In this document: positions 37,201 through 49,200 of the stretch, piece after piece
How the letters are laid out: every line of letters begins with the position of its first letter
Numbering within the stretch: position 1 is the stretch's first letter
Source of the DNA: Haliclystus octoradiatus
Lineage: Eukaryota > Cnidaria > Staurozoa > Stauromedusae > Haliclystidae
NCBI GenBank assembly: GCA_916610825.1
Contig: OU744447.1
Location: 24,739,037-24,803,036 of the forward strand
Length of the DNA stretch: 64,000 nt
Direction: 5' to 3'
Notes under the pieces: model-generated
The model's input: only the letters and a program-made list of their open reading frames with translations
What the model was told of the DNA's origin: nothing
Databases searched by the model: none
Translations under genes and position numbers: made by a program

Positions 37201-40200
37201 TCGTTTACATTTGTTGCAACTCTTTCCTTTTGCAGGACATCGATCTTGCTCGTGTTGATATCCACATTGGCTGCAATCTTGATTTTGACGCGTTGTTCGT
37301 GTTGCTGTTGACGACCAATTCCTCTGATATCGACCTTTGTTTGACCGCAACTCTTGAACACTCAACTCTTCATTCACGCTCGACACGCTATCATCATCTT
37401 CATTTATTCGCGATTGTTGTTTAATTTGCATTTTAATCATCTCTGTTTGTCTTGAGATATCAATAGCTTTGGCCAAAGTTAATCCACTGGTAAGCTGTAA
37501 TTTTTGCTTGACTTGTTTGTCTTTCAGACCAAGAACAAGACGATCACGCACGTGGTCATCTGCGTCGATATACGAACAATGAATAACTAATTCTTGTAAT
37601 GACCGAATATATTCTTCAACGGATTCCCCTTGGTTTTGTCTCCTTTCGTTAAAAATCGCCCGTTCATGTATTATGTTTCGTTTAGGGATGAAATATCCTG
37701 TAAATTTCTCACTGATTTCTTTATAATATTCGTCTGCGTCATCTGGCTTTATTTTAGCATCCAACGATAACGTTTTAAAAATCTTTGAAGCTTCTCTGCC
37801 ACCCATGCAGTAAATTAAAGCATCTCGTTGATTTTCACCAACTTGTTTATCAAGAAACGAAATTCTTCTGAACCGGTTAAAATCATCTAACCAATCTTCC
37901 CAATCGGCCGGTTTAAATGAAAATTTCGCTGGCTGTTGATATTGTGCCATTTTGGCTAACGCTGATTTTAACAGTTAGTAATTAAAGTATAATGGAAAAT
38001 ATAAAATAACTTGTAGTAATATAATAAATTTAACATCTGACACCATGTCACAATCAAGCTGATAGATTGATAGTATATAATTAAGACTTCAATACAACAT
38101 GTTCGTACAGTTGCCACGAGGGGAATAAAACTAAAACATAGGTTACATACATATTCGATAATAGCAGTCACGCTCATATCAGGTTACACTTACTCAGGTT
38201 ACATACAGTTAAGCTGTACGTAACAACAACTAATTAACTTATAGACATTATAGTTAATTAACATAAGTACATACATTGTCTTGACAAATGAAGACACATG
38301 TGTGTCTTCTGTCTTCTCCTAAACAATCTATCAGAAGGAGGGGGTCCTGGGAACCTGGTTCATTGAAGGCCAGCACAAAATCAGTAGGTTTTCAAATATA
38401 AGATTTACTTTTCAACATTATTATTCATAGGCTTCACATTCATTTTGTATAAATATTTTGAAAACCCTAAAAGTGGAAAGTTTCCTATCTTATCTGAAAT
38501 TTCTGATTCCAGTAATGCAAACATTTTGTGACACCCTGCCCCTGAGGTATTGTCTATTTGTCATTAGTTGAGATCAATAATTTGCTGATAGATTTTATTG
38601 GCATTACTTATATACTGCCCTGATCACTAGGCAATAAGCTCCAAAATTGTTGACATGGTACCAGAAATGCTGCCAATTAGACCTGCATTGATTTATGTTT
38701 TCCTGCTAAAATAGCCCTTACAATTGTGTGTTAATACCGTTTCACACTTACTGTATCTAGTTGAGCTTTATTATGTATTTTGATCAGAATGTTTTTTTAT
38801 CATGAAGTTTCATAAGCTAGGATTTCTGTTTCATTAATTCAGAATTAATGTCCATGAACTTCTACTACTGGTAGGGTTTACGAGAAATGACTGCAAAGAA
38901 TGAACATTGATTGAAGTTTATGAACGTTCATGAACTTGGAATATAGTTCATGGACTTTGAATAATGGTTAATAAACTTGGAATGTGGTTGTTGAATGATG
39001 ACTTTTAGTTCATCAAAGTTCATGAACCTTCATGAACTCTGTGGGTCCATGAACTATTTGTTTACAAACTGCTATGAATAGTTCATGAACATTCATGAAC
39101 TTGAATAAAATTTCAAGAACGTTCATGAACTTTCATGAACTTTGATGAATTTGGAAAACTAGTTCATGAACGTTCATGAACTTTTATGAACTTGGACAAC
39201 TAGTTCATAAACTTTGAGTGTAGTTCATGAATGGTGACTTTGAGTTCATCAAAGTTCAAGAACGTTCATGAACTGTAAGAGTTAGTGAACCATATTTTTA
39301 TGAACTATTCCTTACACTTCATGAACTGTTCATCAAAGTTCATGAACTGTTCATCAAAGTTCATGAACGTTCATAAAAGTTCATGAACGTTCATGAACTT
39401 TTATGAACTTTCATGAACTTGTTTCGCAGGGGTAGGTAATCCATTTACAGTTGCTGTTGTCATGACACCGTTTGTGCTTGAGAAACCTCGTTGTTGCCAG
39501 GTTCCATCATATGATACCGTTATCTTCTTTCCTTGTGCTGCAATAATTTATGTAACAGCCTTGCGTTGTCCTGCCAACAAAGTGATGATACAGGTGGGGG
39601 TAAATCAACGGATGCACACATTCTCTTTGCTCCTCCATAATGGACACCAAATTCATAACATGCAAATTGGAGTCTGTCATTTGATTGCTTTCTCAGTGAT
39701 TTTTCGCAATTGTCAGTGGACTGAAGGTCACTCTCTAGTCTAACATTTTTCTACCATTTCCAAAGTCACTAAAATTGTTATTTTGTGGCAAATCAGTTTG
39801 TGTCCCATCAAAATTGAGCTGGATCTAAAAATTTTGGTCTAAAAATAGCTTCTCTGGTGTAAAACGCACGAAATATAGCCTTTGGCCTGACAAGGATCCA
39901 GGTTCAGGGGAAGTAGCTTTGGACCCCAAATTCAGTACAAGTATTCCTTAAGAGTTGCATTATGCAACTATAGAATTAGATTTTTTAATTAGCAAGTTAT
40001 AAAAAAAAAAACAGATTTGTAACTTGACGTCACGAAATTTGTAAATCGATTGTTTCAAAAAAAATTTATTAAAAAATATTTAGATATGTTATAAAAATTC
40101 TGTTACTATAGTTGCATGGATAATACAGTAATAAATAAATAATCCAAATTTGAAAGCAATAGCTTTACAAATGAGTTTGCTACATCCGTCAAGGTCATTG

Positions 40201-43200
40201 AAAATCGCTCTAAATCATAAATTGAGAAAATCGCGGTCAAAGTCAAAGTTTATGTCTATCTGTCTATATTTTAGTTGTAATTGGATTAAAAACCACCTGC
40301 TTCATAAGCAACTCCTTCTTCCTCTAATACCTCATCCTCTACTGCTTTTTTCGACTGTCTCTGTGCTTGTCTGATTTTTTTTTGGATGGTTGATGCATTT
40401 CTATCACTTTCACGAATTCTTTTCTGGTCAATCTTACGTGTTTGCGCCAACATGAATTGTCCTGGTGCTACTCCCATGGCCACTAACACATTATTTAAGG
40501 CTGAGGTTCCATCATTGAATACAGTGACTGCACTAGCACAAGCAGCATCGAGGTGAGCTCTCCCAGATGACACACCTTTAGGACATCTAGACCAGATAAG
40601 ATGATTCAGCGCCTCACAAGAATTTTGCGTATAGCCACCAAGACATCCTTCGAGTATTTCGTCTTTGCCCAATCTTTCATATGTAGGTTTCAGGACAGCT
40701 ACAATTGACTCAGGTATAGTTTTAACATGGGAGTACGTTTCTTTATTGGCAACAGCTTTTTGGTATTTGCACCATGATTCTTTCCCAGTTGGACAGTTCT
40801 GGTGCTGTGGTTTATCATCTGTCGAAGCTGTGTGATATAGACCAGCCCAAACCTCTTTTCTCATTGCTTCTAAGTTATTTTTATTTCTTCTAATAGCCAG
40901 ACCATAATATATTTGCAGCTTACCTATAAGGTCTTTTGTCAGCCTACCACGTCCACCAATAGTTTTACCATCAGGCAATTTTTTCTTTCCCCATTGTGTT
41001 TTCAATTTTCGCAAAGCGTTGCCCATGCGCTTTTGAACATGTCCGACGCATTCATGTTTTTTAATGTCAATTTTATTCCCATAAGGCATACTTTCTTTTA
41101 TATTGGAGAACGACTTACTATCTCCATCACCAATATATCCCGTATATCTGAGTTTCTTATCCTTTACCGATCTTTCATACATTCGCTTTATACCTTCCGG
41201 CTCCATGGAAGGGGCAGACCCATCATAGTTTACTGGGCATATATGATTTGCATTCCAGGATTGTTTTTTTAAACTTTCAGGTTTTGAGCCCCAACGTGAA
41301 CAAGAAGAACACAATTTGTTCATGCTTTCGTAGTCTAGAACTTTGCCTGATTCAACCGATATAGCTGTGACAACTCCTTGCAGGGAGGAGAAGCCCCGTT
41401 TGCGCCATGACCCATCGAACATAGCTTTACAGTCAGCAATTTTTCTTTGCTGTACATCCTGCAAGTTATGCTCCTCTTTAGCTGCATTTAGCATACTGGA
41501 TGATGCGCATTGTTCAAGAGACTCTTTCACAATGTTCAAATTGTCTATGTAGGAGGTTTCAGTCATTGCTTCGGGCATATTCAGAATTGCACATAACTTT
41601 TCGAGTGAAGTTTTGCCACCACCAATTTCTGACATTCCAAATACAGCTCTTCTGTTGATCTCATAACCTCTAGATCCTTCAGCTATAGGGGAAGTGTATG
41701 ATTCAGTGATAGCTGAACATGATTCACAGGTTAGCATAATCATGGAAGACAAACCCATTTTTCTTGATGAATCTTCTTGTAAACATAGTCTCCCTTGTTT
41801 GCATGATTTACAAATCGAAGCTTCATTGATTAATAATTCAAGTAGTTTTAAATTGACAAGCCTGAATCCATGACATTTATCCTCAATTATAATATCTTTT
41901 TCTGATAACTTCAGTTTTTTCGAGCTTGCTCCAGGTTGCTCATCAAAATCAGCTGATTCCTGTTGTTTCTCGTTGAGGGATTTTTTAGCTGGAAATAACT
42001 TCCTTTTACACCTCCTTTTGACAGAAAATTTCCTTCTAACATTTGATGAATCACCAGAAGACATTATAAACACGAAAAAGAAATCAATAAATATTTCAAG
42101 GCTTCGGATACACAGTTGAAAGCAATAAAAACTACTTCAAAACGATTACATTCGTGAAAAACTATCACTTTTGAACCCTTTTGAATGCAGTGTGGAAGTA
42201 GCTTCAATACAGCACTTCTATTGGACAATATAAAAAAAACCTTTTGTTTGGAATATTGGAGCGACTTGATGTTTAGAAATTCCATTGTCTGATAGGGTGT
42301 TGGTCAAGGTCTCATTTAGAAGCCAATATCGATTGAATGGCAGAGGCTACAACAAAATGGCCTGAAAAATTGGAAACAGCGATAAATTACCAACAAAATG
42401 AATGTCTTATGCTTAAAAATGACCAAAATTTACCATTTTTTTCCAAATTTGCAATGTTTTGCACGAAATGGACCAAAAAAGCATGAAAACAACAAGAAAT
42501 GCTAGGTATGATCTTTGAAAATGTATTATTTTGTAGTTTTTCGTTCGTTTTGTAGTAAAAAAAATTCAGAATCATGTTCCTTAATAATTATACTTACTAA
42601 AAACAAGAAAAGCTCAAACTCAACAAAATTTTATTTTTTTCCCAAAATTAGACTAGAGAGTGACCTGAAAAGACATACTTTTTTCACAGCCACACAAGAA
42701 GGAGATAGAGGACGATTGACCTTCCAGTTTTTCAGATTTATGCTGAAGAGGGTTGCCACAGATACAGTACCACAAACTAATAATGGATGAAATTGATAAT
42801 GTTGTTCACATCCATTATTCTGTTGCCAGAGTGAACGTTGGTAGACCTTTCGTCAGGAGCTTCAGGATTAACCTTACTTGGAAGAGGCAGACTATCATTG
42901 TCTACTTCATTGGCAGAAGAACAATGTCTCTTGCAGTTGAAGAGAACCAGTATAGCGATTGCCACAAAATACTCGAGGAATCTTATTAGGGCGACCCATC
43001 TGTCAAATTAAAATAAATTGTGTTAGAATTTCACTATTTATCATTGCCTGGTCTATTGCAACAATCATAGGTCTCAACACACAATAAAAGGAAAACAACA
43101 GCTCATCATGGACTCATGGTAAAACTCTAAAATTTCAAGGCAATAAATGAACACTCAATATCAACTTTACTCACCATGTAATGATATTGATCTTGAAATA

Positions 43201-46200
43201 AGTCACAGAACTTGAGAAAATATCATACGATCTTGTGAATAACAGTAAAAAAGTTTGTCAAAAGTATCAAAACAATCAAAAGTATGTGTAATACATGATG
43301 TTAGTCTTGAAAACTTATGCGGCTGATTTAGAAGCGTAGCGAGACCCATGTTTTTCCTCGTACCGATTTTCACAACTATGAACTTTTCAAAAATGTTCAA
43401 ATTTATGGAAAGTAGTTTTCATTGTAGTAAAGTATTCGAATAGACCTTTGAACAGACGTACAGCAATGTTCATGTGTACATTTGGTTTTTGTAGATTATA
43501 TAATGACTGCATTAATCTGTTCAAAAATGTCTATCTATATTTCTGTTAATATCTCTGCCTCTTTTGCATCATTTTATTTGCTAAGCCGAGTGCCTTGCTT
43601 GATCCACTGGTTTTTCATTAATATCTAACAAAAAATTTGATGATAAATTTTAAATTGGTCAATAACCTTTCAATATCGCCTTGACAGCATCTGCATGCGC
43701 CAACCATCTGGTATCACTGAGACGTTCTACAACAGGTGTGTTACATTTTCCAGCATTGACGAAAGTAAGCCATACTTATGCTTTGATGCTGTGAAGAAGA
43801 CACATAAAGATTGCACAAAGTCAAAATAGGCAACTGCCTCTTTACACCCATCAACTGCACATTGACTGACTAGATTTAATGAATGGTTACAACATTGACT
43901 GAATATAGCCAACTTATTTTTTTCAAGTATTAATTTTTGTGCACCTTTATATTTACCTGTCATATTGGCAGCATTGTCATATGATTGACCACGGCAATCA
44001 GATAGATCAATAGAAGATGATTTTAAAAAATCTATTAATTTTTCAGATAACAATTTTCCAGTATGACCACTAGGCTCAATATATGTTGACAATCTCTCTA
44101 CAGGTCCATCAGAATTTACATAACAAATTACGCAAGCTAATTGGTTTTGATTCGATATATCCGTAGTAGAGTGTATGCATATACAGTAGAATAATTAGCG
44201 TTTTTCACTTCAGTCACAATAGTGTCAAATAATGATATGCCAATGATATCTATGAGTTCTTCAAATGTAGTAGAAGACAGGCAATTTGTATGCCCTCTGC
44301 CCATATTAGCATGTTTACTAATGTGATTAGCTTAACAGCTCATCAAACTCTGATAGTAAGTCAATCACTCAAAGGAAATTACCGTTGAGGGAGGAACCAG
44401 CTGTTTTTATACTTCCACGGAAAGGCAGGCCAAGTTCAGCTAGGAAACGAACTACTGCAACAATTCTGATTAAGATATCATACCAGTAACTACATTTAAT
44501 TTCTATTTGCTTTTTCATTGTTGAATCAATACATTCACCAAATTGCTGTAATCTAACTAAAGCCATAACAGACCCATAATGACATGAATTATTCATATGC
44601 GAAGCAGTTAAATTTTAGCCATTTTTCACATTCATCACATCCCACCGTATTAAATCATCCGCTTTGTTGATCAATCGGCAAGGAAAGCAGAACAGTTGTT
44701 TTACAGATGGTGAGTTAGCATGTTCTCTGAATTTGAAAATGTTCTTTCAAAGAATTTAGTGTTACAATGTCGGCCATAACTCTCATTTCCCAAGCTTGGC
44801 TAATAAGTAAAATTAGCATCTTTATGTTGGTAAGTAGAGCTACCAACTTTTGTCCAATAAACGTCTCATATCAGCAGTAACTAATTTTGGCCAAATAGCA
44901 ATATCATCATCAAATTCGTTGCTCAGTTAAAATTAAAAGTCTGTCCAGCTGAAGGCCTATAGATACCTCAGAAGTGAATTAGAAGTTGGGAAAGTGCGCC
45001 TCTGAGAAGGAGTTTGAGTCTCAAGAAACAATGTGGGTTTGGTCACCGACACAGTTTATTATAATAAATGATTAACAGAAATGCTATTTAGCATAGCAGC
45101 CATAAGACGACAAACACGAGCAAGCTAATCAGCTGATCTTCCATTATATTGCCAAGGTTTATTGGGCATGTTGTTCTGTTGTGACCATGTTTCTAAAAAT
45201 GCAATTTTTGACGTAAGAGTAGATGGGATAAAAGCCGTTGAGGTCATCAAATCTAAATACAATTATGTAAATCAAGAATTTGAAACTGACTTGATGAATG
45301 ACTTCATATAGCGATGATCACTTAGCTCAATGCTTTGACATATAATTATGGAAGGCAATCTTCATGACAACAACATAAATAGTCTTGATATTCTTGGAGG
45401 TTAAACTGTTTACAGTAAATTTAAAGTACACCAGAGAAAGGGTTATAGTGAATTTAAAATCAACTGTCAATATTATTGTTATATTATTTTTCACTGAATC
45501 ATTTAGTGCATTTTCTTCTTGCTTTGAACCTTCAACTGCATCGTCAATTGTAGGTTTACGATTCTTTCTAATTGTTGTCACTTTTCCCAGCCATCTGACT
45601 CGGAAGTATTTTGGTGTTTTTGCCATGACCTCGCTTAATTGTTTGTCAGAAATTTCATTATTAACAACCCAAATGTTTCAGAGTTTCATTTGCATACCTC
45701 ACTTTATCAGAAAATGTTCGAAATGCGATGGGATCATCAATTTCTTTTTTTTTTCTTTTGTAATACATCTGTGTCTAACCCTGTAATTACTGTAATTATC
45801 GGGGCATTCTTGGTTTCCTGTGCAACTCAATGCCTTTTTCTCTTTTTAGAGAGAGGGAATGCAACAGTTCTAAAAAGTTCAAATAGTTCGTTTTCGGTGA
45901 ACATTTACTTTTGGCTGGTAGGTTACTTAGTAGTTGTTTCACTCTTCTAAAATCGTCCAAGAATCCTGCTAGTTTTTGATCTCAAACTTTGAGAAGCATT
46001 GATATCATTAATGCTTTACAGCTCGTTTAGTATTGAATTTGCAACTTAAATTCATGATGACCGTTGAATGTTGTATCTTATTGTCTGTTGATGGTGGGGT
46101 GAAATGCAATTGATGATTGAATCATTGAACAATGGAATTTTACCACTTTTTTATTGAGGGATTTTATCTATAACCGGGTTTTAGACCTGCCGAAGGCAAA

Positions 46201-49200
46201 GCTAACCTCTAGTAAATCAGTTTAATAACTGCTGAACACAATTAATTGAATTATGTATGGTGTAGAGGTAGTAATTATATGAGATTTGATTGAGGCTTAC
46301 TATAGGCCTAATAATCATATGTTTATTGTATAGATAAGTGCAGATATTTAAAACATATTTCTTATATTGACATAAATGCAACTGGTTTCTAATTCTAATT
46401 CTATGTTTATTGTTTATATTTTACTAAATTTCAGTTTTATGGGAAACAGTACAAAGTGATCATTTGAATTCTTGGAATATGAAAATGCATTTGCATTGGC
46501 AACGCAAAACAAACCACAATCATTTGCTCTTTCTTGCTTTTGCTGCAATATAATGACAGCATCTTTAGACCTGGACTCAGTGTAAATGCGAGACAGTTGT
46601 GAGTTTAAATTCTGGTTGGCTGTGAGAAACATTCTCCCATAAACACTTATCTTGTTTCTGTCAAAATATGACACAACCCAGTGTTTTCCAATGTTATGAC
46701 ATTGGATGGTCTTGCTCTTTGCAGGATTCACTGATTCTAGAATGTTCAAGTATGTCATTGCTATAATGTTGCTAAATCCAAGAATTGAGGAAAACTGTTT
46801 TTTGAAGATGTGTTGTGCAGCATCAATGTGTTGATCTGATATTCAGATTCTTGCGTTGAACTCCGCTTTAGCTGACAGTGATATATGGGACCCCCAATTA
46901 ACAAACCATGGGTCAAATACTAAATAGTTGGCTTGTTCATCAGTGATCAACTCAACTTCAACTATTTCTTGCCTTCTTAGCTTTCTTTGTTTTCATTGTC
47001 TTTGGTAATATATTTAGCTGTGTAACCCTGTAATTTTATGAGCATTCTTGGTTTGCTGTGTAGCTCCATAAATTAATTCTTTTTCGCAATGGGACGATGC
47101 TGATTTGCCATTGTAGCACCTTAAAAACGTTTGTAATTTGTGTAATTTGGAGTGTCTTATAGAAAGTATGAAGTTATGATGTTTTTAGTTGTTTACATAT
47201 TACTGGTAGTTCTAGAGTCAGTATAAATCCTTTCATCTTATCTATCTCAGGTGAACACCAGCTTGAAAGTTGTGAAGCCACTTTGATTGTATTTTTTGGT
47301 TGTCCTAGTAATGGCGTGTTATTTTATATTGACCGTATGCTGTACGTTCTTCAAATTTATTTGATTTAGAACGTAACTTTTCGGTTAAGTGCAATTAATT
47401 ATCACTAAAAATTGCATTCAATATATTTGAAAACAACCAAAGAGACAGTGAAGATGCGAACGTACTTACCTTGATTGACCCCCCTCCCCCTGTACGCAGC
47501 TGTACGCTATTGGTGTGACCCCCCCCCCTACTGAGTACGTACTTTATGGATGGCCCCAGGAAGACCAGGCATTCAAGTTGATCAACCGGAGTTACTGTCA
47601 ACTATAATAAAATTAGTTCAGAATTCAACAGCAGCTGATGATCGCAGAAGAACAGAATGCCTTTGCAGCATTAAAACTTTGGATGATCTTCACGCAGAGT
47701 TGAAAAAGATGGGTTTTAATCTCAGTCGCATTTGGTGTGACCCCCTCCCCCTATTGAGTACGTACTTTATGGATGGCCCCTAAGAAGTTGTTCTGTGTAC
47801 TAGCAAAATCTTGTTGAGGAACATATCAAAAGATACACACATATTCCTGTGCCAAGCTTTCATGGCGTGTTTCACTGTTTGTACCGATCGCTCTGCAAGG
47901 CTGTTAGCCCGAGGGAAATTCGCAGGTGATTAAGACTTTTAACAACCGGATTTTGCCAGCCAAAAACAATAGCAACATTAACAAGTTCCTGTGCGTTATC
48001 AGAAACAAGGTGTTTTGCAACACCGAAACTGGCGACAAATGACGAAAATATTTTTACGATGTTCGAAGTTTTATCTATCTGGACATCGAAATGCTTTGAT
48101 GCAGCCACTACCGGTGTCAACAATAAATAATACCAATATCTGGCATGTGGCCGAAATCCATGTGTTCTCTCCCATGGCTCAACTTTTGGCCTATTTTTCA
48201 CAAGAAGATTCTTCGGTCTATCTATAGCGGTCTATGTCACGAGCCATGCCTGGCCACCAAGCATTTTTTGCGAGAAAATGTTGGGTGGAATTTATACCCT
48301 GATGGGTAGAATGTGCTTTTTCAAGGATTGACCTGCTTAATTGTTTAGGAATAAAGGCAAGAGAAGCGGAACAGATTACGTCATTGTGTATAGTGAGATT
48401 TTGGTTTGGGAGAAAGGGGCGTTCGGCTTCTTTTAACTTCGGCTTAGCCAATTCCCAGAGATAATACGTTTTTAAAGACTGTGCAATAATGTCAAGATGA
48501 GTGGCATTTTTTAAATCTGAATAATAAATGATTGGCTGAATAAAATCTTCGTCACAACTATGTGTGACTTCAACAGACGTGACTTACGTCTTCACGTGAA
48601 ATAGTGCAAGACATTGATAGGCGGGATAATGAATCAGAGTGAAGAATTTCAGTTCTGGGCCTGTGCTGAATGTTGAAATCAAACGCCATTAATTTTATTA
48701 TCCAACGACAAATTCTAGCTGAGACAGTTTTTGGAATTGCTTGATCAGTACCAAATAATTAAATCAAAGCCTTGTGATCAATAATTAGCGTGAAATGGCG
48801 CCCTAATAACGAAATTTAAGTAATGACTATTCAAGTATATAATACAGGCAAAGCTATTGTTTCTTGATGTCTGGCAAATCCAATTATTGTTTACTGTTAC
48901 ATTATTTTATTTATTTCGTAGAAGGATGTTTTTAACTTGTTTATTGTAATTTGTTTTTCTATAATTGTCTGCATGGTGATATTTATTGAGCAGATTTGCT
49001 CACTGTACCAAGTACCTGCATAACTCTTGAAAATGTTTGAGCATTGTCTAGTCCATTTTGTTTATGGAACATCATATCTGTTTGCCATCTAAGATAACAT
49101 ATCTATGCAAATTCAACAACTTCCATTGAGAGACAAATACCGTTGAAGTTAATTGATCAATGTATCTTGATTACTGGGATTTGTATAGATTTTGAAGTTG

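Larger units (their letters stand above)
35743..38225 (-). mobile_element. Complete but RT-less LTR retrotransposon with target duplication
   Basis: Two 180-bp LTRs (38046-38225 as 5' LTR and 35743-35922 as 3' LTR on the minus strand) begin TGTTACGTACAG and end TTGTGACA. I see one difference between them (ACAAGG versus ACGAGG). A 5-bp target duplication ACAAC lies immediately outside both ends (35738-35742, 38226-38230). Next to the 5' LTR is a TGGTGTCAGATG primer-binding-site candidate; a purine run (AAGGGAAGGGAGA) abuts the 3' LTR. One ORF (36076-37950) lies between. Total 2483 bp, too short for a full pol gene. Confidence 0.93.
33737..39432. mobile_element. GTTCATGAAC-repeat element, large copy C (TA target site)
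   Basis: Left end CCCCTGCGAAAAAG and right end GTTTCGCAGGGG, flanked by TA (33735-33736, 39433-39434). The ends extend into long arrays: 33755-34095 is a run of about 20-bp units (AGTTCATCAAAGTTCATGAA), and 38915-39420 a mirror-image array (GTTCATGAACTTTGATGAAC-like). The interior (34096-35742 and 38226-38880) is AT-rich with no transposase detected. An LTR retrotransposon (35743-38225) sits inside; without it the element is about 3.2 kb. It interrupts a Mutator-like transposase relic. Confidence 0.85.
32780..39760 (-). pseudogene. Degenerate Mutator-like transposase split by a 5.7-kb element
   Basis: Two parts on the minus strand flank the insertion at 33737-39432. Upstream (39760-39435): DGTWQQRGFSSTNGVM near 39500, the first catalytic-Asp motif. 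Downstream (33734-32780): IDYEFLSNQLYDLHEE, AMESEGMSQIF, SGHLGDGDSKGFSK, LECVGHIQKRMG, and HYDAAIRD. The same motifs in the same order occur in the intact gene at 40286-42064. Stops and frameshifts abound. The reading resumes directly across the TA target site, so the gene was whole before the insertion. Confidence 0.85.

Noticed and set aside
37170-37424. Plus-strand ORF in the LTR element
   Set aside because: Antisense shadow of the zinc-knuckle region of Gag.
40913-41272. 119-codon plus-strand ORF
   Set aside because: Antisense shadow of the intact Mutator-like transposase, with no family signature.
31734-44900. One ZMYM-type hAT gene split by an 11-kb insertion (C-terminus at 31.8 kb, N-terminus at 44 kb)
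   Set aside because: Strand and order fit, but no terminal repeat or target duplication links the two parts; kept as separate relics.
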